A DNA stretch of 64,000 nucleotides from assembly GCF_001465545.3 (NCBI RefSeq), contig NZ_CP013480.3, positions 5,394,001 through 5,458,000 of the forward strand, given 5' to 3'. The DNA is from Pandoraea norimbergensis (lineage in GTDB: Bacteria > Pseudomonadota > Gammaproteobacteria > Burkholderiales > Burkholderiaceae). The position numbers and the translations under genes are program-made. Position 1 is the first letter of the stretch. Every line of letters starts with the position of its first letter. The notes under the pieces were generated by a model. That model was not told where the DNA came from and did not search any database. It was given only the letters and a program-made list of their open reading frames with translations. Of this stretch, positions 52,057 to 64,000 are shown one piece after another.

Positions 52057-54389
52057 TACGCGCGACCCTTTGCGTCAGCCGCCACGCCGCCCGCCAGTGC
52101 ACGCGCCTCGGCAACGGTCTGCGGCAGCGGCATCGCGCGTGGCCGCACACCCGTGGCGCGCCGGATCGCCTGCGCCACCGCGGGGGCCATCGGCGGCAGC
52201 GAGACTTCTCCACAGCCCTGCGGCGGCCGGTCGCTCGGCACGATCACGGTCTCGATCTTCGGCATCTCGACGAGATACAGCAGCGGGTAGTCGCCAAAAT
52301 TGCTTTGCTCGACGCCACCGTTTGCAAACGTGATCTGGCTCTTGAAGGTATTGGTCAGCGCAAAGCCGATGCCGCCTTCAATGTTGGCGCGGATCAGATT
52401 CGGATTGATCGCACGACCGCAGTCGACACCACACACGACGCGTTCGATCTTGAAGTGATCGTTCACGACGCGCATCTCGACGGCGACCGCCACGTAGGTG
52501 GAGAACGCCGCCCCCCGCCCCGTATAAGTGCAATACCCGAAGCCGCGATGCACGCCGGGCTTGGCGGGTGCCTGCCAACCGGCAGCCTTGACCGTGGTGT
52601 CGATCACGGCACTCGCAAGGGCGTCGTGTTTGAGCAGGCGTTTGCGATAGACGATGGGATCGATGCCCGCCGCCTCGGCCATTTCGTCGATGAAGCTCTC
52701 AAGGAAAAACACGCTGGACGTCGAACCGACCGAGCGCATGAAGCTCACCGGAATGTTTGGCTGCGGCACGTCGACACCTTCAACGCGCAGGTTCGGCACG
52801 GCGTAGGCGAGATCGTATAGCCCGTCGAGCATGGTCTCGTCGTAGCCCACCTTCTCGTAGTTTTCTTTCTTGATGACGTTGTAGAGCGACTGCCCCGCAA
52901 CGCGTAGCTGCATGGCGCGCGGCAGGCCATCATCCCCCAGCACGGCCTGAAACCGGCCGGACGCGCAGGGCCGATAGAAGCCGTGCCGCGTATCGTCTTC
53001 GCGTGAACGGATCACTTTGACGGGACGCCCCACGGCAGCGGACGCCACCGCCGCATGGATGACGAAATCGGGGACGTACTTGCGCCCGAAGCTGCCACCG
53101 AGGAAGGTGGTGTGCACGGTCACTTTCTCGGGCGGCAGCTTGAAGATGCCGCCGAGCGCCCAGCGCACTTTGTCCTGTCCCTGTATCGGGCCCCACACTT
53201 CGATCTCGCCGCGATCCTTGCGCACATGCACGGTCGCGTTCACGGGCTCCATGGTCGCGTGCACGATGTAAGGCGTGTGGTACTCGCCGGTGACGACCTT
53301 GCCGCCCGCCGCGATGATTCCCGGCGCATCGCCGATGTCGGTGGCGATACCGGGTTTGCCGTGGGTGAGTGCGGCGCGGCGCTCGGCAAGAATGGTGGCG
53401 CTGTCGGCCGCAGCGCCCGCCTTCCATTCGACGTCGAGGGCGTCGCAGGCTTGCTTGGCACGCCAGTAGTCGTCGGCCACCACGATGATCGCGTCTTTGG
53501 CGATCACGACGTCGTGCACGCCTTTGCGCGCCTTGATGTCGTCGCGATTCTTGACCGAGAGCGGCGTGCCGCCGGAGGTCGGCGCCATGCGCACGGCGCC
53601 GATGAGCATGCCGGGCACGTTGACGTCGATGCCGAAGACAGCGGAGCCATCGACTTTCGACGGCGTATCGAGGCGCTGCATCGGCTTGCCGATCAGGGCA
53701 TGCGCGGCCGTCGTCTTCAGGTGCGGATGGGGATTGAGCGGCAGCTTCGCCGCATCGGCGGCCAACTCGCCGTAGCCGAGCGAGCGTCCCGACTGCGGAT
53801 GAATCACGCGGCCTTCGCGCGTGATGCAGTTGGTCGTGCGCACGCCAAGGCGTTGCGCCGCTACGCTCACGAGTGCCTCTCGCGCCTGTGCGCCGGCGAT
53901 TCGCAGACGCTCGTAGAAGAGCGTCACGCTCATCGAGGCGCCGACGAACTGCTGCAACGCCTCGTTGGCCGCCGCCGTGCGATACGCGTCACGCGCGGTG
54001 ACGAATTCCACCCGCACACGGCGCCAGTCGGCATCGAGCTCGTCGGCAAGCACTTGCGGCAAACCGGTGTACACGCCCTGCCCGACTTCGCATTGCGACA
54101 GGCCGAGCACCGTCGTACCGTCGGCGTCGATGCGAATCCAGTCGTTGATCTCGATAAGGTGATCGCCCGGCTCACCTGCCGACTCACCTGCCGACTCACC
54201 GGTCGCAGCACGGGCTTCCGGACTCGCCACCCACGACGCGGAAATCGGAATCAGCAGGCTGCCGGTGGCCAACGTCATCCCCTTGAGCCACTGACGGCGT
54301 GAGCGCGACGCAATGGCCGTCGCGCCGTCGGCGATATCGCGCGCGTTCGGCACGGCGCGCTCTGCTTGATTAGCGTTTAGCAGCGGCAT
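52056..54389 (-). CDS. Molybdopterin-binding subunit of a xanthine dehydrogenase-family oxidoreductase (IorB-like)
   Basis: This catalytic molybdenum subunit has 777 residues and resembles isoquinoline 1-oxidoreductase beta chains and bacterial aldehyde dehydrogenases. A Tat-like stretch (SRSRRQWLKGMTLATGSLLIPI) at residues 29-50 suggests export across the inner membrane. Motifs include GLSQCEVGQGVYTGLPQVLADEL, TTFLGGSFGRKYVPDF, and VCGVDCGRAINPNLIRANIEGG with the region near the catalytic Glu toward the C-terminus. It lacks its own FAD domain, so electrons leave through the 2Fe-2S subunit encoded upstream, probably to a cytochrome. A 12-bp repeat codes SAGE units near residue 65. Substrate unknown. 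Confidence 0.9.
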   Translation of the reverse strand: MPLLNANQAERAVPNARDIADGATAIASRSRRQWLKGMTLATGSLLIPISASWVASPEARAATGESAGESAGEPGDHLIEINDWIRIDADGTTVLGLSQCEVGQGVYTGLPQVLADELDADWRRVRVEFVTARDAYRTAAANEALQQFVGASMSVTLFYERLRIAGAQAREALVSVAAQRLGVRTTNCITREGRVIHPQSGRSLGYGELAADAAKLPLNPHPHLKTTAAHALIGKPMQRLDTPSKVDGSAVFGIDVNVPGMLIGAVRMAPTSGGTPLSVKNRDDIKARKGVHDVVIAKDAIIVVADDYWRAKQACDALDVEWKAGAAADSATILAERRAALTHGKPGIATDIGDAPGIIAAGGKVVTGEYHTPYIVHATMEPVNATVHVRKDRGEIEVWGPIQGQDKVRWALGGIFKLPPEKVTVHTTFLGGSFGRKYVPDFVIHAAVASAAVGRPVKVIRSREDDTRHGFYRPCASGRFQAVLGDDGLPRAMQLRVAGQSLYNVIKKENYEKVGYDETMLDGLYDLAYAVPNLRVEGVDVPQPNIPVSFMRSVGSTSSVFFLESFIDEMAEAAGIDPIVYRKRLLKHDALASAVIDTTVKAAGWQAPAKPGVHRGFGYCTYTGRGAAFSTYVAVAVEMRVVNDHFKIERVVCGVDCGRAINPNLIRANIEGGIGFALTNTFKSQITFANGGVEQSNFGDYPLLYLVEMPKIETVIVPSDRPPQGCGEVSLPPMAPAVAQAIRRATGVRPRAMPLPQTVAEARALAGGVAADAKGRA

Positions 54390-54813
54390 GGATGGCCTCC
54401 CGAATACGGTGATACGTCGCGCAACGGCACAGATTGGTCATCGCCTCATCGATCTGCGCGTCGGTCGGATGCGGATGCTTGTCGAGCAATGCCGCCGCCG
54501 CCATCACCATGCCGGACTGACAGTAGCCGCATTGCGGTACGTCTTTGGCAATCCAGGCCTGCTGAATCGGATGCGAGCGCGTGGGCGACAGCGCTTCGAT
54601 CGTCGTGATGCGCTTGCCCGCCACGGCCGACACCGGCAACACGCAGGTGCGCGTGGCGACGCCTTCGAGATGCACCGTGCAGGCGCCGCACGCGCCGATA
54701 CCACATCCGTATTTGGTGCCGGTCAGCCCCGCGGCATCGCGGATGACCCACAGAAGCGGCGTGTCGTCTTCACCCTCGAAAACGAACGGCCGCCCGTTGA
54801 GCTGGAATTCCAT
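54370..54813 (-). CDS. 2Fe-2S subunit of the molybdenum hydroxylase (IorA-like)
   Basis: This electron-transfer subunit has 147 residues and two [2Fe-2S] clusters. The plant-type ferredoxin cluster has CGIGACGACTV with a fourth Cys in RTCVLPV. The alpha-helical cluster has CGYCQSGM and LCRCATYHRIREAI. It overlaps the large-subunit gene by 20 nt and heads the operon small-large-xdhC. The missing FAD subunit fits the IorAB type. Confidence 0.93.
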   Translation of the reverse strand: MEFQLNGRPFVFEGEDDTPLLWVIRDAAGLTGTKYGCGIGACGACTVHLEGVATRTCVLPVSAVAGKRITTIEALSPTRSHPIQQAWIAKDVPQCGYCQSGMVMAAAALLDKHPHPTDAQIDEAMTNLCRCATYHRIREAIHAAAKR

Positions 54814-55013
54814 TGACTCTCCCGTTGTGACTCGCCACTCGCATCGACGCGCTTTGGCGCGCGCCTTCGGATGGCGATTGAATTCTCACAACGAGAAAAA
54901 TGCCGAACAACGGCCGGCCGACCCGAAAAGGTCGCCGTTCGTCCCGAGACGGGAAAACCCCTGTGCTTTTGCTTGTGCGGCCGGTCGCTGACGCGCCGCC
55001 CGCTTTTTGTTTT

Positions 55014-55955
55014 TTAGTGACCCAGCTCACAACTGCGCAGATACTCGCGCGGCGGGAGTCCGTAACACCGCCGGAACGCTCTGGTGAAGGCTTTCTCCGA
55101 GGCATAGCCCACCGCGTCGGCCACGTCTGCCACTCTCGCTCCGGCGCCCGCCAATCGCTCTGCCGCCATGTACATCCGGTGTGCGGTCAGATAAGACATC
55201 GGCGACTCCCCGACCAACTCCCTGAACCGCAAACAGAACCGGGATCGCGACATACCCGCGATGCCCGCCAACTGCTCCACCGTCCACGGCCGTGACGGCG
55301 CCTCGTGCATCGAGGCAATCACCCGGCCCATCTGCGGGTCTGTCATGCCGCGCAGCCAGTGCGTACTCGTCCCGCCACTCGACGCCAGATACGCGCGCAA
55401 TATCTGCACGAACAACACATCCGCAAGGCGCGCCACCGCCACGCGCCACCCGGCTCCGCGCTGCATCGACTCTTCGATGAACCCGGCGAGTGTCGTGGTC
55501 AGGAGTGCGGGCACGGCAGGGTCACCCGCACGGATGTGAATCAACGGCGGCAACGACACGAGCAACGGGTTTTTCACACGCTCCCGAAACATCACCACGC
55601 CGGTGTACAACTCGCTCACCGCCCCGGTGCCCCCGGCCCGAAATGCCAGCGGCGTGTCCAGCCGTGGCGCGATGCCCTGCGCCGACATCATTTGCTCGAA
55701 GACCACCGGCGTCTCGTCCAGCGACGAACACATCACATGCTCGTGCCCATGCGGCAGCAGCACGCAATCGCCCGGCTCGACACGCACCGGCGGCATCCCG
55801 GCTACGACAAGATAGAAAGGCGCCCCCAACGCGGTGCGAAACGGCACACCGTCCAGTGCAGGCTTTCGTAATGACCACGGCGCACCAAACGTAAATCGCC
55901 CGGTGACCACGGCATCCGCCCGGACATCGCTCAAGACGTCACTCAACGGATCCAT
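55014..55955 (-). CDS. AraC-family regulator with N-terminal cupin
   Basis: The protein has 313 residues. The N-terminal half is an AraC-binding cupin (FYLVVAGMPPVRVEPGDCVLLPHGHEHVM). The C-terminal half has two helix-turn-helix motifs (WTVEQLAGIAGMSRSRFCLRFRELVGESPMSYL and VADVADAVGYASEKAFTRAFRR) and the AraC signature end GLPPREYL. It lies 200 bp upstream of, and on the same strand as, the molybdenum hydroxylase operon, so it is the probable regulator of that operon. An inverted repeat in its own promoter suggests autoregulation. Confidence 0.9.
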   Translation of the reverse strand: MDPLSDVLSDVRADAVVTGRFTFGAPWSLRKPALDGVPFRTALGAPFYLVVAGMPPVRVEPGDCVLLPHGHEHVMCSSLDETPVVFEQMMSAQGIAPRLDTPLAFRAGGTGAVSELYTGVVMFRERVKNPLLVSLPPLIHIRAGDPAVPALLTTTLAGFIEESMQRGAGWRVAVARLADVLFVQILRAYLASSGGTSTHWLRGMTDPQMGRVIASMHEAPSRPWTVEQLAGIAGMSRSRFCLRFRELVGESPMSYLTAHRMYMAAERLAGAGARVADVADAVGYASEKAFTRAFRRCYGLPPREYLRSCELGH

Positions 55956-55999
55956 GGCATGGGTCCTCGCACGTGGGGATAGTTTGTTTCATGGGTGGA

Positions 56000-56029
56000 A
56001 CTTCGATTTATATATGGATTAATCGAAGT
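56000..56029. promoter_or_regulatory. Inverted repeat upstream of the AraC-type regulator
   Basis: ACTTCGATT (56000-56008) and AATCGAAGT (56021-56029) are perfect inverted 9-mers 12 bp apart. The spacer contains TATATA/TATAAA-like sequence that could be the minus-strand -10. The site lies 45-74 bp before the regulator start, where an operator is expected. It could equally form a hairpin in the leader. Confidence 0.5.
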
Positions 56030-56255
56030 ATGCCGTTTCGCTCGCCGGAAAAGTATCCGGATCGGCCTAGGGGAAGTACGGGGGAGGCGGAACGGGGGCG
56101 ACGCAGGGAGAAACCCGGACGGATGGTGCGGATGGCAGGGACGAGCGTCCCCGCCGAAGGGCGTCAATCGCGACTTGCGGACTAACGTTGCGCCGCTCGC
56201 GCCAATAACGCCAATAACGCCAATTGCGTCAGCCGCGCTAGTTGCACGGGTGGCG
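56030..56255. other. Intergenic region between hutD and the AraC-type regulator
   Basis: About 225 bp with no supported gene. It has a small tandem repeat of CGCCAATAA (three copies, the last diverged, about 56199-56226) close to the hutD stop and a GGGGAAGTACGGGGGAGG purine-rich stretch near 56070. Confidence 0.4.
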
Positions 56256-56885
56256 TCAGTCGTGCAGCCGCGTCAGGCAGGTGAGGAACACGTCGCTTGA
56301 AGGCCCCTCGGCGCGCAGTTGGCACGCGGGGGTATCGATTTGATCAATGCCTTCGATACGGAGCGCGTGGCCGGACGGTACTTTCACGACCTCACCATTG
56401 GTGAGTGCCACGCTGACGTCGCCCGCTGCACAGTAGAGGAACGCGACGCTGCCGGCCTGCGTCGGCAGTGCCCACGTCACGACGTCACCCGTCAGGCGAT
56501 GTTGCACCAGCGTGTGCTGCCACTCGCTACGGCGCGTCATGACGTTGAAGTCGTCGATGGGCACGCCTGCGTTCTCGAGCATGGGTGTGCTGCTCACGGC
56601 AAGTTCGCCACCGAACGCATACGGCGAGGTTTGTGTCGTGAGCGTGACGTCGTCGCGGCCCTCGACGTTCAGCGTGAGCGACCCGCCGCGCACAATGGCC
56701 AACGACCGGTCGATGCCTGCGAAGACAGAGAACGGTCCGGCCGTGGCGACCGTCGCCGTGCTGATGCGCCAGTCGAAGCCGTCTTCGCCGGTGCGATGCG
56801 CGACGGCCAACTCGGTCGTCACGCCCAAGCCGTTCTTCCACGGCATTTTCCGGAAATCGGCCGGGCCGAGAATTTGTACTTTCAT
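56256..56885 (-). CDS. HutD/Ves family cupin-like protein
   Basis: The protein has 209 residues and matches the HutD/Ves family: N-terminal FRKMPWKNGLGVTTELAV, then DWRISTATVATAGPFSVFAGIDRSLAIVRGG. HutD is linked to histidine utilisation and Ves to cold-inducible metabolism in E. coli; no enzymatic role is settled. AGGGA 7 nt before ATG 56885 supports this start over one 21 nt upstream. It lies 53 bp after proA on the same strand. No other hut gene is in the window. Confidence 0.85.
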   Translation of the reverse strand: MKVQILGPADFRKMPWKNGLGVTTELAVAHRTGEDGFDWRISTATVATAGPFSVFAGIDRSLAIVRGGSLTLNVEGRDDVTLTTQTSPYAFGGELAVSSTPMLENAGVPIDDFNVMTRRSEWQHTLVQHRLTGDVVTWALPTQAGSVAFLYCAAGDVSVALTNGEVVKVPSGHALRIEGIDQIDTPACQLRAEGPSSDVFLTCLTRLHD

Positions 56886-56938
56886 ACCCACGTCCCTGAC
56901 ATTCACACGCGTCGATGCGGCGCTTGTCGATGCGTCAC

Positions 56939-58207
56939 TTACTGACGAACTTCGCCGTGACCGAACACGACGTACTTGAGACTCGTCAGCCCTTCGAGCC
57001 CCACCGGGCCGCGCGCGTGCAGCTTGTCGTTCGAAATGCCGATTTCAGCGCCCAGTCCGAACTCGAAGCCGTCAGCAAAGCGCGTGCTCGCGTTGATCAT
57101 CACGCTCGCCGAATCGACTTCACGCAGGAATTGCATCGCCGCGCTGTAGTCTTCAGTGACGATGGCATCGGTGTGGTGCGAACCGTAACGGTTGATGTGC
57201 TCGATTGCCGGTGCCAGACCATCGACGATCTTAATCGCCAGAATCGGCGCGAGATACTCGGTCGACCAATCTTCCTCGGTCGCCGCCACCACACCGGTCA
57301 CACCCGCATCGGTCAGCGCCGCCACGGTGCGCTCGCAGCCGCGCAGCTCGACCTGCTTGCCCTGAAACATGCGGGCAATCGCGGGTAGTTGCGCGATGGC
57401 GTGCTGGTCGACGAGCAGCGTTTCCATCGTGTTGCACGTGCCGTAGCGATGCGTCTTGGCGTTCTCGCAAATCGCCAGCGCTTTGGCGGCATCGGCGCGT
57501 TGATCGACATAGACGTGGCAGATGCCGTCGAGATGCTTGATCATCGGCACGCGGGCATCCTGCATCAGGCGGGCGATCAGGCTCTTGCCACCGCGCGGCA
57601 CGATCACGTCGACATACTCGGTCATCGTAATCAGCTCGCCCACCGCCGCGCGATCGGGCGTGCTGACGACCTGCACCGCATCCCCCGGCAAACCGGTCGC
57701 GGCCAGCGCTTCGGCAATGAGGGTCGCCAGCGCGGTGTTGCTCTCAATGGCTTCGGAGCCGCCGCGCAAGATCGTCGCGTTGCCCGACTTCAGGCACAGC
57801 GCCGCCGCATCGATGGTCACGTTCGGACGCGATTCGTAAATGATGCCGATCACCCCCAGCGGCACGCGCATCTGACCGACCTGAATGCCGCTCGGCTGCA
57901 CGCGCACGTTGCTGATTTCGCCAATGGGATCGGACAGACCGGCGATCTGGCGCAAGCCTTCGATCATCGTGCGCAGTGCTTTGTCGGACAGCGTCAGGCG
58001 GTCGATGAAGGCGGCGTCCTGACCATTGGCTTTCGCGCGGTCGAGATCGCGCCGGTTCACTTCCTGCAACTTCGCGCCGTCGCGCTCGATGGCGTCGGCA
58101 ATGGCGAGCAACGCGCGGTTCTTGGCGGCCGTATCGGCACGCGCCATCGCGCGGGATGCCTCACGGGCACGCTGGCCCAGCGACTGCATGTAGGCTTTGA
58201 TATCCAT
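56939..58207 (-). CDS. proA: Gamma-glutamyl phosphate reductase ProA
   Basis: This NADPH-dependent enzyme of proline synthesis has 422 residues and reduces glutamyl phosphate to glutamate semialdehyde. Aldehyde-dehydrogenase fold landmarks are [36 protein letters not shown] and the catalytic cysteine in [16 protein letters not shown] 58207 begins the domain; the open frame further upstream has shadow-like composition. It follows holA by 73 bp. ProB is not in the window. Confidence 0.95.
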   Translation of the reverse strand: MDIKAYMQSLGQRAREASRAMARADTAAKNRALLAIADAIERDGAKLQEVNRRDLDRAKANGQDAAFIDRLTLSDKALRTMIEGLRQIAGLSDPIGEISNVRVQPSGIQVGQMRVPLGVIGIIYESRPNVTIDAAALCLKSGNATILRGGSEAIESNTALATLIAEALAATGLPGDAVQVVSTPDRAAVGELITMTEYVDVIVPRGGKSLIARLMQDARVPMIKHLDGICHVYVDQRADAAKALAICENAKTHRYGTCNTMETLLVDQHAIAQLPAIARMFQGKQVELRGCERTVAALTDAGVTGVVAATEEDWSTEYLAPILAIKIVDGLAPAIEHINRYGSHHTDAIVTEDYSAAMQFLREVDSASVMINASTRFADGFEFGLGAEIGISNDKLHARGPVGLEGLTSLKYVVFGHGEVRQ

Positions 58208-58280
58208 CTCGTGACTCTGGTCGATTGGGTCGATCCGGCGGCATGTCCGCCGTCGTAAATTGATATTTTTGGGGCGCGAT

Positions 58281-59360
58281 CTACGCGTGCGCCGGGCGTG
58301 CCGGACGTGCGGACCGCGCCGTTGGCGGTCGATTTCCGACGAGCAACAAACCGAGTTGCAGCATGCCGTCCCACGGGTCGCCGGGCAGACCGTCGGCGCG
58401 CAGCCCCTTGACCTGCCGGTCGAGGCGCGCCGCCAATTGCAACGCTTGGGCAAGCATCGCCGGCGTGACACGATTCGCCGCCTGTTCCATCAAACGCTCG
58501 CGCGGGCCCCACACGCGGTATTCGCGCAGCAGCATCGCGAGCGGCTTGCCTGCGGCCATGCCGCGCGTGATCTTCGCCAGCGTGCGGACTTCTTCGGTGA
58601 GCGCCCACAACACGAGCGGGGCCGCTTCACCCTCGCCGCGCAAGCCGTCGAGCATTCGCACGAGTCGCGGCGTATCGCCCGCGAGCACTGCTTCGCTCAG
58701 CTTGAAGACGTCGTAACGCGCGACGTTGAGCACGGCGTCCTGTACCTGCTCGAACTCGAGTGTTCCCGAGGGGTACAGCAGACCGAGTTTCTGAATTTCC
58801 TGATGCGCTGCGAGCAGATTGCCTTCGACGCGATCGGCGATGAACTGCAACACCCGGCGTCCCGCTTCGCCCGCGGCCACACGCTGTCCCTGTGCGGCCA
58901 GACGCTGCGAGATCCAATCAGGCAGACGCGCCCGATCAACCGCGTCGATCTTGACCGTCACGCCCGCACGATCCAGTGCGGTAAACCAGTCGGACTTGGA
59001 CGCCGCCGCATCGAGGCGCGGCAAGGTGATGATGGTCAGCACGTCACCGCTGGCCGCTTCGGCATGCGCCTTGAGCGCCGCGCCGCCGTCCTTGCCGGGT
59101 TTGCCGCCGGGAATCCGCAACTCAATCAGCTTGCGGTCGCCGAACAACGACATCGACTGCCCTGAATTTGCGAGCGCGCCCCAGTCGAAACTGCGCTCGA
59201 CCGACAGCACATCGCGCTCGGTAAAACCGCCCGCGCGAGCCGCCGCGCGCACGCGATCGACCGCTTCCTGCACGAGCAGGCTCTCGTCGCCGTAAATCAC
59301 GTAGATCGGCGAGAGGGTCTTGGCAAGATTCGCGTCAAGCGCGTCGGGGCGCAGTTGCAT
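58281..59360 (-). CDS. holA: DNA polymerase III delta subunit
   Basis: This clamp-loader subunit has 359 residues and opens the beta clamp. The N-terminal [23 protein letters not shown] and later QEIQKLGLL and LSEAVLAGD segments match HolA. The C-terminus ends in an Ala/Arg/Pro repeat tail ([13 protein letters not shown]). It is 29 bp after lptE, the conserved lptE-holA order. Confidence 0.95.
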   Translation of the reverse strand: MQLRPDALDANLAKTLSPIYVIYGDESLLVQEAVDRVRAAARAGGFTERDVLSVERSFDWGALANSGQSMSLFGDRKLIELRIPGGKPGKDGGAALKAHAEAASGDVLTIITLPRLDAAASKSDWFTALDRAGVTVKIDAVDRARLPDWISQRLAAQGQRVAAGEAGRRVLQFIADRVEGNLLAAHQEIQKLGLLYPSGTLEFEQVQDAVLNVARYDVFKLSEAVLAGDTPRLVRMLDGLRGEGEAAPLVLWALTEEVRTLAKITRGMAAGKPLAMLLREYRVWGPRERLMEQAANRVTPAMLAQALQLAARLDRQVKGLRADGLPGDPWDGMLQLGLLLVGNRPPTARSARPARPAHA

Positions 59361-59389
59361 GGCCTTCGGGGGTAGTGGACTTAGTGGAC

Positions 59390-59905
59390 TTAGTGGTCCG
59401 GTGTCGGTGTAGGCATGGTCTTCACCGCTTCCATCCGGCGAATGATCTGATCGACAGCATCTTTCTGCATGTCGCGATTGAGCAGCGCCGCTTCCTGATC
59501 GCGAGCCGTCGCTTCGCTGTCGCTATACGGCAGGTTGCGCGTCAGGCGAATCGTGCTGAGCGGAATGATCGGCGTACCGTCCGGGGTCACCAACTGGAAC
59601 GTGAACGTATTACGCATTTCGTATTCACGCGCCTGGCCCGTCGAGTCCAAACTCACTGCTGCTCTCGTTGCCGTCTGTCCCAGAATCTCCAGCCGGGCAT
59701 CGGCATCCTTCGGCGCATCGACGACAACCGTCCCCTTGCTCCCATAACGGATGTATCGATTGATATCGATGCCCATCTGACCGCCGCCGGAGATATACAA
59801 GCGCTTGAATGCGTACTCGCTCGCCCCGCGCAGTTGGAAACCGCACGCGGTGAGCGCCAGCGCGCAGCCCAACAGGGCGATCCAGCCGAAGATCCTGCGC
59901 GTCAT
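59390..59905 (-). CDS. lptE: LPS-assembly lipoprotein LptE
   Basis: The protein has 171 residues from ATG 59905 (in-frame starts up to 59938 are possible). The signal peptide ends in the lipobox LTAC, followed by GFQLRGASEYAFKRLYISGG, typical of LptE. It is anchored in the outer membrane and plugs the LptD barrel encoded at 39-41 kb. The gene sits between leuS and holA, as in most proteobacteria. Confidence 0.92.
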   Translation of the reverse strand: MTRRIFGWIALLGCALALTACGFQLRGASEYAFKRLYISGGGQMGIDINRYIRYGSKGTVVVDAPKDADARLEILGQTATRAAVSLDSTGQAREYEMRNTFTFQLVTPDGTPIIPLSTIRLTRNLPYSDSEATARDQEAALLNRDMQKDAVDQIIRRMEAVKTMPTPTPDH

Positions 59906-59987
59906 GCCTGCGCTGCGTTGCCCGGATGTCATTTGCACGTGATGTGCCCTCTTCTCACCAAATCATGGATCGGCAGTCGTTGCCGGC

Positions 59988-63701
<3,714 letters not shown>

Positions 63702-64000
63702 TTACTTGGGCGCCGAGAACAGGCCGCCACCGGAGGTCACGCGCGGCGACGGCACCAGGCCCGTACCGCCGGCAGTACCGGCATTGCTGCTCGATGCAAG
63801 GCCGGCATTCGTCGGCGTGGTCTGCGCAGTCTGGCTGGCCGCCGCGTCGGTCGACACGGTGGCCACATCGTTGACGGCCGGCGTTGCAGCTGCCGTCGGT
63901 GCGGTGGCAGTCGCGTCAGGCGACGGCGATGCCGCTTCCGCTGCGGCCGCGCTCGCGGTGGACGGTGCCGGGGCATCGGTCTTCACAGCCTTGCCTTTCT
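63702..64000 (-). CDS. bamE: Probable BamE C-terminal end (5' part outside window)
   Basis: The frame runs open through the window edge and ends at 63702. The visible 99 residues (after KGKAVKTDAPAP) are a low-complexity Ala/Thr/Ser/Pro-rich tail with no domain. The assignment to the outer-membrane assembly lipoprotein BamE rests on position: in Burkholderiaceae bamE lies directly upstream of dapB, and some of its homologues carry long disordered tails. Without the rest of the gene this stays inference. Confidence 0.55.
   Translation of the reverse strand, partial: KGKAVKTDAPAPSTASAAAAEAASPSPDATATAPTAAATPAVNDVATVSTDAAASQTAQTTPTNAGLASSSNAGTAGGTGLVPSPRVTSGGGLFSAPK

Overview
The window is about 64 kb of a GC-rich chromosome. 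Gene content and order point to a beta-proteobacterium of the Burkholderiaceae: bamE-dapB-leuS-lptE-holA-proA in a row, dusB-fis-purH, glyQS-gmhB-plsC, miaB-phoH-ybeY-corC-lnt, and lptD-surA-pdxA-rsmA facing amgK-murU. A Pandoraea or close Burkholderia/Ralstonia relative is the best guess. That guess rests on synteny and protein character only, since no search could be run. No rRNA, tRNA, CRISPR array, prophage or insertion sequence was seen. Nearly everything looks like core chromosome.

Layout. 1-4.6 kb: the end of a chemoreceptor gene, then a TetR regulator divergent from an MFS transporter and an old-yellow-enzyme reductase, with a palindromic TetR-type operator inside the transporter promoter. 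4.6-10.1 kb (minus strand): a tiny acidic ORF, a YbdG-like mechanosensitive channel and a four-gene osmoprotectant ABC importer (permease, binding protein, permease, ATPase). Together these suggest an osmotic stress block. 10.1-12.3 kb: an unusually long, structured, AT-richer leader carrying two intrinsic terminators, followed by a membrane diguanylate cyclase. 12.3-17.5 kb: a small VOC protein, then the spoVR-yeaH-prkA stress cluster. 18.4-21.2 kb: a near-perfect Zur-type palindrome, a 40-residue membrane ORF coupled to znuC, then znuB and znuA (zinc import). 21.3-27.8 kb: miaB, phoH, ybeY, a ChaC-like cyclotransferase, corC and lnt. 27.9-33.6 kb: a long nested hairpin leading into glyQS, then gmhB, plsC and a YgjP-like metalloprotein. 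33.6-37.7 kb: gloA, a rubredoxin-domain protein, an EamA exporter, rsmA and pdxA. 37.7-43.5 kb: surA-lptD (outer-membrane biogenesis) divergent from amgK-murU (cell-wall sugar recycling). 43.5-49.5 kb: pepP, a UbiH-like hydroxylase, dusB-fis and purH. 49.5-56.9 kb: a 26-residue hydrophobic ORF, a porin, and a molybdenum hydroxylase set (2Fe-2S subunit, molybdopterin subunit, XdhC) with an AraC-type regulator upstream, followed by a HutD/Ves protein. 56.9-64 kb (minus strand): proA, holA, lptE, leuS, dapB and the 3' end of bamE.

No large unknown gene cluster is present. The least explained parts are small: a nested hairpin of about 65 nt before glyQS, a chain of hairpins ending in an intrinsic terminator at 10.2-10.4 kb, a ribosome-site-masking hairpin upstream of the cyclase, three short ORFs (43, 40 and 26 residues), and a 9-bp in-frame tandem repeat that adds seven Asp-Ile-His units to XdhC.
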